Assembly: GCA_034696485.1 (NCBI GenBank)
Contig: JAQIWT010000155.1
Location: 1-31,253, forward strand
Origin: Isohypsibius dastychi
Taxonomy: Eukaryota > Tardigrada > Eutardigrada > Parachela > Isohypsibiidae
Reading direction: 5' to 3'
DNA: 31,253 nucleotides
A program made the translations under genes and the position numbers. Positions 1 to 11,098 of the stretch are shown in pieces; the first letter of the stretch is position 1; each line of letters starts with the position of its first letter. Below the pieces are notes generated by a model. It was not told where the DNA came from. It ran no database searches and saw only the letters and a program-made list of their open reading frames with translations.

Positions 1-872
1 AACCTAAACTTTAACGACTTTTTATTGCGTTTGAGCGCCGCGGTCGCGCAACCAGGGTTACTCGCATTCCCAGTAATAATAGCGTGTCGAAACAGGGTTT
101 GCGGCGATCAGGCGATCAGGCCGGCCAGCGGAGGTGTTGAACCCAGACTACGCTGAAGACACATTCTATAAATTACACTTTTCTAACACTATATACCACA
201 ATTCAGAAGTTAACTTACGTACAAGTTTCGATTTAAGACTGAGAAATCACAAAGCTTTTGCGAAAAAGGCCTCACACCTCGTTTCAACAATGAACATCAA
301 TTCGCCAAATTTTGTAGGTTTTATATAATTTTAGTGTGGAGCAGCATATTCTGTGATCGATTGTTATAACTTATAACTATCAATGAGTCAAAAAACTTAT
401 TGTTGGATTTTCATTCTCCAAAAAAACAGCGTATCGCGGAAGTTGATTCGAAACTAACACTGTCGAAGTAAACGATCTCAAACCAAACTGTTTATTCTCG
501 ACCAAATTTCTTAGGAAGTTGGTTCTCACGTTACCGCTAAGAATCACTGCAGGCCAAATCTCTGTTGGAGCTGTGTCAGTTTAGCGGTCAGTGGCATTAC
601 TCAAGTAGAGCAGGAGAGAACTTTCCGGCACATTGCGGAAAGATCGTGCGTGAAATGATGACTATTCGATAAACATTGGGCCAGGCCTCTTTCCTTCCTA
701 CGAATCTGAACTCTCTCATCAATATCAACAACTCGGTTTATAAATACCTTTCACCGTACTGAACTCGACCATCATAAGGCCAATGTGATTTGCTTGCCCT
801 AGAAGGAAAGCCAGTTGCATATAAGCGCTCTTACACTTTCACAAATCATTTTTTCTCTCTACGCCATCAAAA
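1..872. other. 5' flank of the Ig-domain gene, no gene recognised
   Basis: The first 135 bases are GC-rich and contain a short direct repeat (GCGATCAG twice, near 105-119), but I see no conserved protein. A 64-codon open stretch at 134-328 resembles nothing I know and I do not call it. The last 150 bases hold TATA-like boxes that could serve the gene at 873. The rest shows nothing I can support. Confidence 0.4.
739..746 (+). promoter_or_regulatory. TATA-like box upstream of the Ig gene
   Basis: TATAAATA lies 127 bases before the ATG at 873. A second weaker one, TATAAG at 820-825, lies about 50 bases before the ATG. No trans-splice acceptor (TTTCAG) sits just before the ATG, so a conventional promoter with a short leader fits. 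This is motif matching only. Confidence 0.3.
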
Positions 873-1303
873 ATGTCCGCTCCGAAATTCGACTCGAACC
901 TTTCACCGAAAAAGTCCGAGGTGATTGAGATGTCAGGTGCGCGATTTGTGGGAAAGGTGTCCGGGAATCCCAAGCCGAAAGTTGAGTGGTTTAAAAATGG
1001 CGAACCACTGGTCGTCGCCGATGCCCGCCATTCAAAATTTAAAATAATCGCTGAAGCCGACGGAACGGTTGGATTGAACTTTGTCGAGGCTGCCGCAGAT
1101 GACGATGCGACTTACAGTAAGCATTTTGCAGCCCCCTCATTTTCTGTTGTTTTAAATTGTAGTCGTTGTTTTCAGAATGCGTAGCCACGAATGAACACGG
1201 AAAGGCCGAGTCATCTGTTGATTTATTGGTGGAAGCCATGCCCGAAGAATTGAAGAACAACATCAACGACCCTTTCAAGAGAAAGAGCTCTCTGGTTCAG
1301 TGA
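873..1303 (+). CDS. Telokin-like single Ig (I-set) domain protein
   Basis: There are two exons, 873-1116 and 1176-1303 (372 nt, 123 aa), joined in phase 1 across a 59-nt GT...TTTTCAG intron. The join recreates YKC, the F-strand cysteine motif of an Ig fold. Residues about 4-98 form an I-set Ig domain: WF in strand C (VEWFKNG), then DDDATYKCVATNEHGK. The B-strand cysteine is replaced (ARFVGKVSG has Gly there), so no canonical disulfide forms, as in many intracellular muscle Ig domains. There is no signal peptide or membrane segment, so it is probably cytoplasmic. A charged tail ends in FKRKSSLVQ. Among families I know it looks most like telokin, the C-terminal Ig domain of smooth-muscle MLCK that binds myosin. 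An MLCK-type kinase lies 1.4 kb downstream on the same strand. A stop codon closes this gene, so it is separate from the kinase unless an unseen isoform joins them. Confidence 0.85.
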
Positions 1304-2738
1304 TTTTCGTTCTCGTTTCTATCAGACCTTAAGGTGATCCAGACAAACATGCATTCATCCATTTTTGATCACTGTTTGTTGTCTTTTTTTATTTCTGCGT
1401 TGAAGATGTGATTCTTTCTTCGCCAGCATGTTTTTCCTTGTCTGTTGAAAAATAATCCGCGGCACAGGTTTCTTGGTTACTCCAAATTCTGTACGGCTTT
1501 CCAAGGTCAAGACAATGCGCTGCCAAACTAGCTTGTTTATTTGGCTTGATGCCGAGTTTATCAGACACTGCAGAGTCATACTATAGCTTCATTCGAGAAT
1601 CGGCGCAAATGATGATGGTTGTCATGTCAATCTATTTTTGACTAGTTTTTTTACGCTAAAACATGTGACCATGTTCGGCTTCAGGTCAACCTGGCTCTTA
1701 CGAGTGGGAGTTGATTGTAATAATATTGCATTATCAACATTGTGGGGTGTGGGGGGGGGGGGGTTGATTTTGAGATGAGTAAGTATTCAAATAAGTTGAG
1801 GTCTAGTTGAGTCTTGTTTCGCTGGATCAAGGTATCAGTTATGCAAAAGGCTCGCCAGTTCAGAATGAAGGCGCAAAGAATTAGTTATAGAATTTGTTCT
1901 GCTCACTTTGTTTCGACTTCGGCCGGCTTGCTTCAGAGAACAATAATCATCAATCATCGCCACTCATCCAGACGGAAATAGAAAAGCTCTTAGCATCCGT
2001 CACCAACCTGAAATGGTCAGCTAAAATAAAATTTGTCTGTTAATCTTCATACTGAAAAACGAAGCGGAATTGCTCTTAAAGGAACTGACTCCTATTGAAG
2101 GGAACGAGAAGTGCTGCAGCAGCACCGTAGTTCACCAAGGTTATAGCTATCGTACATCAGTTTTTGCCGGAATTGAGAGCGGTAGGTGTTATTTCCTGCT
2201 ACAGTATGCTTTACGTCAACATGGCCGTGAGATTTAACTTCCACTAGATACTGCATCTTCACCAACATAGGATAGTATTTCTCGTTTTGTTTTCTTCATC
2301 GCTTAATTCAGCCATTACCCCACCCAGCTCCACAAAACTATAAACATTCTAAGACGTCATCCATCTTTTCAAGTTTTCACTGGCTCGAAAGAGAGAAGAG
2401 CGCCGGCTAAACCGTACGAGTTGGTCCTTAATATAGCCACTGTTCCACTTCTACACTTTCTGTCTTCACAGGCCTAAGAAGCAAAAGGATAGATGTGTCC
2501 TCCTCACGCGCCACAAAACGAAAGAAGGAAGGAAAAGTTCAGGCGATGACTTTTTTCCGAGACTGTTTGTCGAGCTGCAGATTTTGACTTGAAAATAAAT
2601 ACAACTGTGACTTGATTGAACTTCCGGGGCATAGTCCTCCCAAACGCCAACAAACTCTGGTGAGTCTTTCACTTTTCAGGTGTGACTCGGTGACTCGATC
2701 GTTTTCATAATTTGCAGACGAGTTTCAAGGTATCGAAA
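1304..2738. other. Region between the Ig gene and the kinase gene
   Basis: This holds the 3' end of the Ig gene and the promoter or leader of the kinase. An AATAAA at 2025-2030 is over 700 bases past the Ig stop, so I do not assign it. A 13-nt G run lies at 1751-1763. A TTTGCAG acceptor at 2711-2717 comes just before the kinase ATG and could be either a trans-splice (SL) site or the end of a 5'-UTR intron. I see no conserved coding exon. Confidence 0.4.
1751..1763 (+). repeat. 13-nt poly-G tract
   Basis: An uninterrupted run of 13 G lies between the Ig and kinase genes, preceded by TGTGGGGTGT. It is one of three long G/C homopolymers in the window. Such tracts are a known Caenorhabditis feature and are maintained by the DOG-1/FANCJ helicase. 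Confidence 0.9.
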
Positions 2739-4444
<1,706 letters not shown>

Positions 4445-5066
4445 AAGAAAAGATAACTCCATCAGTCCATACAAACAAAATGCTCCAGGGAGGTCTTGTG
4501 TCATTCCAATTTCAAGTTCATTGGAAACATATTTTCGCCAGTTCTGTGAGAATGCTCATTTCATAGAGTACACGTTGTGCATTGTACAGTTAATTGTGTG
4601 AGATCAAGAGAATCACTATAATACTGGCCGGCTGTTTTGAAAATGTGGTACCACATTCTGAAAAAGAATGAAAACAACGAACAAAGTGCTCATAGGATTC
4701 AAGGAAAAAGCTTCTCTGAGATCAGATCATAGATCATGATACAATAAGGAGTCTAACAATCTCCAGCAACTTAAAAATTTGGAAAACTGCACATTCAACC
4801 AGCGTGCACACATTTAGGAACAAACCGAAACGAGTAATGAACAGTTAAGCCTTGCGTTCACTCAAACCAATCGGACCCCATTCGCTTTTCTATGTCATTC
4901 CGTATCCCATCAAGCACTCTTCAGGTTACCGATCCAGTTGGTCGTAGAGGAATAAAATCACACCAGCGCATGTCGTCACCACCTGAAACCGAAATTAAGA
5001 GGATACTACATGACATCCTTGTGGATTTCATAATTGTCAGTAACAGAGTAAGTGGAAAGTTATTTG
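4445..5066. other. Convergent intergenic region
   Basis: This lies between the kinase stop and the stop of the chemoreceptor gene on the opposite strand. An AATAAA on the + strand at 4951-4956 could serve the kinase, but it is about 500 bases from the stop. Short open frames at 4357-4601 and 4892-5080 overlap the kinase 3' end or lack any recognisable composition, and I do not call them. Confidence 0.4.
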
Positions 5067-6432
5067 TCACTCTGAACTAGTACATCTGCATACCGTCAGA
5101 AGAGTCTGTTTGTTCAAGTAACAAATATTCCCAATGGAGACTGCAGGAAAGTCCAAAGTGGATGGGTCCATCAGCGACTTCATTAACATGTAATCTATCG
5201 GTGACACCTGCAATCATTTGAAATGTGAGACAGGGTTGGACAATGCAGTATGACACAATCGAGCATGGTACTGACCTTTTCAATGTCCGAAACATCATAT
5301 GCTTTCGTCAGTCGTCGCAAATTGCCGACTAAGACCATGGCCTGGATAAATATTAATGCTTGTTTCGACGTAGAGTAGCAATTAGTAATCTTGGAAGGAA
5401 TGTAATTCGGAAGCTATGTAGTAACTCCCAGCGTAAAACTGCACAAATGCTCACCTTAGTGTAAGAAGCACAGCACACACGGGCGACAATAACACAAAAT
5501 AGCTGGATCATGAACCGCAGGAGCTTGTATTTGACAGCATAGACTAGACTCAAACCCTTAGGGTTAAAGAGCTGGGAAACGAGGTCAAAGAACAGGAATA
5601 TCCCATGGGCGAAGAAAATCAGTAGAAAATCCGAAAAAGCAGCATTGAGTTTCTGAACGAAAATAGCCACATCTTCACAACTTTTTCTCATGTTTTTGAT
5701 ATCAGCAATGGTGACGCTTTCCGTTTTTTCGGTAAACTGCTCCAATATGGATATTTGTTGCTCAGACGTGGCATCCACTAGTTCGTTGCTGAGATGAATG
5801 CAGAAAACAATGAGGAAAATGACGGTCATGAATATGACTGACCCAAGTACGGAAGGAATAAAGTTTGAGACCAGCCAAGCAGCTAAGGAATTACGAGCAC
5901 GGAATCTGTCCATAGACTTTAGAAAACTGACGTCCGTATCGTTTGTGCTGGTATGGGTGAGACCGCCAGCTGGCGGTATTTCAACGGAAAGTACCACTTG
6001 AGTGACGCGAATCGCTAAGAACGGAACCACCGTGAGGGCTATAAACTTGTACATTGTCCATTGTAGATGCTTCACGGTGTGCTTGGGTCTCGGTAATATT
6101 CCAGCATTGACATCCAAGAAGCGACCCGCGTTGCGAATAATGAGAGAATAGACTAAAAATGGAATAAGTGACTCCTCTAAAAAACAAATGTCAAGGATCA
6201 ACAAGAAGACATTTTTGCTTTTGCCGCTATAATACGCCCTGACTTGCACATCGATTTCCACAAGCACTGGAGGTATCATTATCGCTAGGACTAGTAGCTG
6301 AATGAGTCGTAGTGAAATCCATTTTACCGCGACGAATTTTTCGGGAGTCCAAACAAGGCCAAGACAACGCAGTACTAGAGAGAATCGTCCGATAAGCGGA
6401 GGAATGAGAAAGTTTTCCGGAATCTTCAACAT
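5067..6432 (-). CDS. Multi-pass chemoreceptor, gustatory-receptor-like / Srr-like
   Basis: Three exons on the minus strand: 6432-5455, 5341-5276 and 5207-5067 (394 aa), all joined in phase 0 at clean GTGAG/GTCAG donors and CCAG/GCAG acceptors. The first exon alone stays open another 34 codons past its donor, which would give a false C-terminus. Spliced, the protein ends with LDFPAVSIGNICYLNKQTLL and a short tail, as expected for the last helix of this class. Several hydrophobic segments are visible, for example residues about 39-58, around 80-100 and 185-210, plus three more after residue 250. No N-terminal signal peptide is seen. The start is the first ATG of the open frame (6432). Upstream in-frame codons exist but no ATG, and a further 5' exon is not excluded. 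Fold and length match the nematode GR-like receptors (Srr, LITE-1/GUR superfamily). The ligand cannot be inferred. Confidence 0.7.
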
Positions 6433-7492
6433 GATTGATTCCGATGTTGAGAACACATACGAAATCAATGGTTGATATAATAAGATAAAAGCCGACTGAA
6501 AGGTTTGTTCTGGAATCGATGAATTCGCACTTTTTAAAAATGTTCAGCCGTCGAGGGATGTATGCAATTTGGAAATTGAATTTGGGAAGTAAGAGCTAGC
6601 ACACGGGTTGGGATGAGGTTTCGTGCACAAAGAAGTTATGGTTGTTTTGATCAAATTTACAGTCACCATTAGGCTCTAGGTCGTTAGAAGGTCAGCATGG
6701 CTTTGCTGTGTGATCTCTGTTATTCCCATACACAAATCATTCAGAACACTGTTCATGGATGGACTTTTCGTTGAATGACGATGAATTTAAGAGACAAACG
6801 TCTCTAATTGCGATAAACAGAGAAAAACTGGAAACGTGAAGTCATCTTCTCAATCTTTGTTCGGAGGGGTGATATAGAATTACGTTCACTCGAACGGAGT
6901 GAGAAAGTGCGATTGTGTAACGATTTATTTTTGATTCATTATCCGACTTCACAATCATCTAACTTTTCTGGGATCACCAGGAAAAATCCTGTGACGGCGT
7001 GGAATGAGATGTTGCATTTGTGCAGAGCGTTTTCAACACAACAGATGCCCAGCCGCAAATACGATATATTGCTTTCGACATGAACCGCAAACAAGCAGTT
7101 CAACGATATCAGTATTTGCTCACGCGGTCTGAAGTCCGGGCAATTCAAACAACGTGCAACGCTTCGGACGCAGAGTTATTAGACTGCAAATCGTCAAAAT
7201 TTCACCGAATACCCTGAGCGAACTTTTTGAGAAAACAGCCTGTGGTCAGCAGCCTCGAAATGAAATGATTCAAATGTGAAAATTCTTGAGTATTATTGAA
7301 GGGTGCGCTGCTTAAAAAGTGCTTCGGTTTTGAATTCACATTTGTTTTGACTCGAAAGCAAACATAACTGGGTCTTAACAATCACCTTATCATTTATTAC
7401 GTGCTAGCCGAATACTGCAGCTCTATTTACGTTCCACATCACAGGCATCAACACAATGCTGGGGCACGTTGTTCTTGCCCATTTGTCCAGTC
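6433..7492. other. Divergent intergenic region between the receptor and glycosyltransferase genes
   Basis: This should hold the promoters of both the minus-strand receptor gene and the plus-strand GT31 gene. An open stretch at 7020-7217 follows a TTTGTGCAG acceptor-like site but has no ATG and no recognisable domain. I find no RNA gene or repeat. Confidence 0.35.
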
Positions 7493-8789
7493 ATGAAGAT
7501 CCCTAGTAATTCTGTCCTCATAACCAGATTTTTTGCGTCACTCTTCCTTGTTTCAACAACTGTATGGTTCTGCAGCATCCTCAAGGATGACCCAGTCCCC
7601 TGTTTGCCAAATCCGACAGTGTCCGTACTGAATGGACAAAGCAATTCGAATCTGAATTTCAGCAACTTTTCGCACCAATTGAATTTCACCGGGAAGAACT
7701 TCTGTTTGAACGAATCGGAGAAACTTCAAGGTCTGGCCGTATTCGTGTTCTCTTCACCTGATCATTTCGATAACCGGAACATGGTATGTCAGAAAGCCAG
7801 AGCAGCTCTGGTTTTACTCAGCCAGTCGCTCAAAAGTTGCTGAAAAGTTCTATGGTATTCTCTACACTTTTTCACTGAATATCTGACAGCTTTGTCCGTG
7901 TCTCTGAGTTCAGTGTCTTTGTTGTAATAGGTGCGTTCAACCTGGCTGAATTATCTCAAGTCAGAGGATATCAACGGAACCTACGCATTTCTTATCGGTA
8001 CGACGGCAGATTTATCAGTTCAGAGCAAGGTACTACATCATTCTCAGAACCACATAACTTGCACGTATCGTGTTGAAGTATGTTCACCATGGTTCAGCTC
8101 TAGATTACCGTATTTGCAAAAAGTCAACAGCTTTTATTACACAATGCTTTGCAGTCACAATGTTTCACTACAAAATAACCAAGTAAGTTTGTGGATTTTA
8201 GATCACTGAAGAGAGCCGCAAATTCAATGACATACTCCAATATAACTTGGTGGATGCTTACTCGAACCTCACGTACAAGACGCTCGCGGCACTTACTTTC
8301 CTCGACAGTTCGTGCAGAAATGCGACATTTGACTTCATCCTGAAAGCCGATGACGACATGTTTGCAAACATTCCAAAACTTGTTTCATTTGCCCGCCAGC
8401 ACGCCATCTGTGGCCGCTACCAAAACCGCACTTTTTTCTGTCATGACTATCGATCAGATGACACACCGCACCGGAACAACAAGAGCAAGTGGTTCGTTCC
8501 TGAAACGGTGTATCCCGAGAAGAAATACGCACCATATTGCGCTGGACCGGGTTATATGTTCACAAAGGATCTGGTTGGACCGCTTCTAGAATCGGCGCAG
8601 AGCTTGCCGTTTCTATATTTGGAGGACGTCTTTTTGGGACTGTGTTCAGGGAAGGCGGGGAATGTGAGTTATGTGAGGTTTCCCACGAGGAGCATGGTCC
8701 ATACCGAGCAAAAAATACAGAAATTACAAACGGAGTATAAAATAGCAGGAGATCCGAAGAAAGTGACCCTTAATGCAGCGGCTTGCTAA
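7493..8789 (+). CDS. GT31 family beta-1,3-galactosyltransferase-like enzyme
   Basis: Three exons, 7493-7783, 7931-8029 and 8202-8789 (325 aa), joined in phase 0. The start is the first ATG that keeps this frame open. An upstream ATG at 7456 hits a stop quickly. The N-terminus has a short cytoplasmic stretch, then a hydrophobic anchor (about residues 8-29), giving a type II Golgi topology. A stem with several N-glycosylation sequons follows. The catalytic part shows DILQYNLVDAYSNLTYKT (140-157), the metal-binding DDD at 180-182 (KADDDMF), the CAGPGYMF block and EDVFLG at 271-276. These are in the order expected of Pfam Galactosyl_T (GT31). It likely transfers galactose or N-acetylhexosamine from a UDP-sugar in beta-1,3 linkage. 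Acceptor and donor cannot be told from sequence. The middle junction was chosen because it gives SKITEESRKFNDIL without a stop. Confidence 0.88.
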
Positions 8790-9172
8790 ATCTACCTGGA
8801 CTCATTTCCAGCGTCTTTCAATCAACGTTTTGCTTCATTTTGGTGAGATCAAATATTGCGACATTTTTGTTCAGAAAATTTTCACGAGGAAATGAATCGT
8901 ATTGCATTGTTGATACCAGTTGGTAGCAATAGTTTTGTCGCAAGAACAAAACAAAACTCCGTAGTCAGTCGGTGCTGGCTTTGCATAAAAGTACACGCCA
9001 AGATGCCCCGGCAAAAAAATTGTTCGTCAATGATGATCTTTCTAAAAAACTAGAATTTTTCAGTTTTCATTCAGGTTCTTCTGAACCTTAAAATTATGAA
9101 AAAGCCAGCTTTGGTTCTAGGACACATACTTCATCTAAGTACAGAGCTATTGTCTGCTTGTTCAATTCAGCA
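8790..9172. other. Convergent intergenic region
   Basis: The stretch lies between the GT31 stop and the F-box gene's polyadenylation signal. No clear AATAAA for GT31 was found in its first 300 bases. The open frame at 8856-9053 is low-complexity and not called. Confidence 0.35.
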
Positions 9173-9178
9173 TTTATT
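9173..9178 (-). promoter_or_regulatory. Polyadenylation signal of the F-box gene
   Basis: AATAAA on the minus strand, about 155 bases past the stop codon at 9332. The sequence and position fit a 3'-end signal for the F-box gene. It could also lie in the 3' UTR of a longer isoform. Confidence 0.45.
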
Positions 9179-9331
9179 GGGCAACTGATTCGAAATCAAA
9201 GTATTCATCGAAACTTCTCGGACATAAAAGTTCGGACATAAAATGATACCATAAGTTGGGTTGGGAGTTTGAGTTCAAACATTGCGTTCCCGAAAATTCC
9301 AGAACATATAAAATGAGAGACACAAGTAAAT

Positions 9332-10190
9332 TCAGACCGTTCTTAGTGTATCCCAATAAAAATAAGACTCGTGTGACACAGGAACATAGCTTTTTAGTTC
9401 ATGTAACACGGAGCGGCTTAACATTGAGAACCCAATACTTTGTATAGGTGCCGAAAGGCCATAACCAATCAAGACTTGTGCCACAAGCTTGGCTGAATCA
9501 CCATTCAGTTTTTTCAAATCGAGACGAAGAAGTTCGCGTTTGCCAGCTGAGATATCAGGAAGACTCCGTTCAATGATATCCCATAGTCCAACTTTGAATT
9601 CTTCACCAGTCTGCCATGTCAGTTTTGCGGTTGCAATCGTTGTTTTGAAACAGAAGTGCCCTGGAGTGTTTCCTAAGCTGGATATCCGATTAAGCAATAT
9701 GTTCTTCATGTTAAGGCATTTGAGAGATGGCGGAAGACTCTTTAAGACTTGAAAAGTCACGAAGCCATTAATGAGGCTCAATTCTCGTAGACGAGGACAT
9801 TCTTTTCTGAAGAATTCACAGTGCTGGGGCGTGATGAATTCTGTCCTGCTAAACTGTGTCCGACTTGTTGGGAAACTGATTGTTAGATAAGTCAGCCATT
9901 TTCCGCAACATTTTTCGATGTGGTTCTCCTTTATTCTGTAGCCTCTGCTCTCCCTGTTATGCTCAATGAACACTCTACTCCTTACTGGATAGGATTCAAG
10001 GATGAAGCGCCATCTTTTGCTCACTCTATTCAGTGCAAAGGCTCGGTAGATACAGATTTGGAAATCAGCTGAATCAATACCTTGTTAACCGGATCCGATC
10101 GAAGATATTTAATCGAACCAAAACTGCTGCCAGAATTTCGTTGGGAAAATAGTCAAGCATGGGGATGAATGTTTGGATTTTGATGAACAT
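9332..10190 (-). CDS. F-box domain protein
   Basis: Two exons on the minus strand, 10190-10081 and 10025-9332 (804 nt, 267 aa), separated by a 55-nt intron. Splicing in phase 2 rebuilds the F-box: FPNEILAAVLVRLNIFDRIR continues into LTRVSKRWRFILESYP, about residues 14-51. The rest (about 215 aa) is a divergent region with Leu-rich stretches (CPRLRELSLINGF, LPPSLKCLNMKNI) that suggest irregular LRR-type repeats. F-box proteins bind SKP1 in SCF ubiquitin ligases, and the C-terminal part should select the substrate. This family is hugely expanded and fast evolving in nematodes. I took the start at 10190, 13 residues before the F-box. The frame stays open up to an ATG at 10445, which would add 85 residues. 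The C-terminus is also uncertain, because an open frame further down (9356-9174) ends in FDEYFDFE and could be a last exon. Confidence 0.75.
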
Positions 10191-10680
10191 AATAGAGTGT
10201 CCATGGGAACTGGTCCAATCGGAGTCTGTGAAGTCTGTGGTTGCTGAATCATGCGCACGAGGTAGAGGGCGCAATCGCAACCACTTTTCCAGATCGCGCC
10301 AAAAGGTCATCAAGAGTGCGATGCGTAGGACTGGAGGACATTCTGAGTCGTTCTCACTTATGCGCCACCTGGTGCTCGAACTCAAAAGGTATGCAACAAG
10401 GATAATGACATTCACATGACATGTATCCAGTTTCGCTTTCCGCATCCAGATAATGAGTAAAGTTTGACCTTTTTACCTTGTGGTAACACTACATCATATC
10501 ATTGGTAGCGCGTCAGGGGGTCTGGTCTCACGGAATATTTGGTGATTACCTTTAAGGACAATCTGAAAACGCATTTCTTTTAAGCCCTTACCTGTAGTCG
10601 TGGATTTTTGTGTATGGGTAATGTGTGGAATTGTAAACTCAAACGAGAAACCACACCAAACAAGCCTTTCAGTTTAAGTA
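10191..10680. other. Upstream region of the F-box gene, downstream of receptor A
   Basis: It holds the F-box promoter. An in-frame open extension reaches back to an ATG at 10445, with no recognised domain. Nothing else can be supported. Confidence 0.35.
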
Positions 10681-10686
10681 TTTATT
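10681..10686 (-). promoter_or_regulatory. Polyadenylation signal of receptor A
   Basis: AATAAA on the minus strand, 135 bases downstream of the receptor A stop codon (10821). Distance and sequence fit a nematode 3'-end signal. Confidence 0.6.
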
Positions 10687-10820
10687 CCATCCTAGCGATC
10701 AGCCACCGTGTTTTGAAGCATGCAAAAACGAATTTAAAATACGGGTAATCTCACTGGTAGCAGAAAATAGTAGTGAAATAATAAAAAAAATCTCTTCCCG
10801 TTTGTACAGTCATCACCCCT

Positions 10821-11098
10821 TCAAGAATACGAGTCCACACGGTTTCCATTGCCTTCTGGTTTCTGTAAGTCTTCATGTTTCTCATAATTCTTGTTGGTAA
10901 ACCCAGCAGCGCTAAACTTGGACGTTGTCGCGTTTCTAACACTTGTTCCAGCAGATCGAACTGAAGATATGACGGAATCGGTTCTCCCCGTCTTAACCAT
11001 GAACACCACTCCACCAATCAACCCAACAGCAATCAAAACTCCAATCACAATCCCAGCTGTCTGACCCCCACTCAGACCATCGCCTCCACGGACCCCAT
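10821..11098 (-). other. Membrane helix and cytoplasmic tail exon of receptor A
   Basis: The last exon (91 codons plus stop) encodes a Gly-rich juxtamembrane stretch, a helix with a GxxxG spacing (GIVIG), a stop-transfer Lys and the tail. The tail starts KTGRTDSVISSVRSAG and is rich in Ser, Thr, Lys and Arg. It has no ITAM, dileucine or NPxY endocytosis motif that I can see. The exon is the same length (278 nt) as its counterpart in B. Confidence 0.85.

Noticed and set aside
134-328. 64-codon open frame at the left edge
   Set aside because: It does not start with ATG, has no recognisable composition and lacks splice context.
7020-7217. 65-codon open frame after an acceptor-like TTTGTGCAG
   Set aside because: There is no ATG, no domain, and no donor/acceptor pair linking it to the GT31 gene in frame.
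8151-8182. Small extra exon inside the second GT31 intron (TTTGCAG...GTAAGT)
   Set aside because: Including it brings a stop (TAA) in the required phase, while direct joining gives the expected KITEESRKFNDIL sequence.
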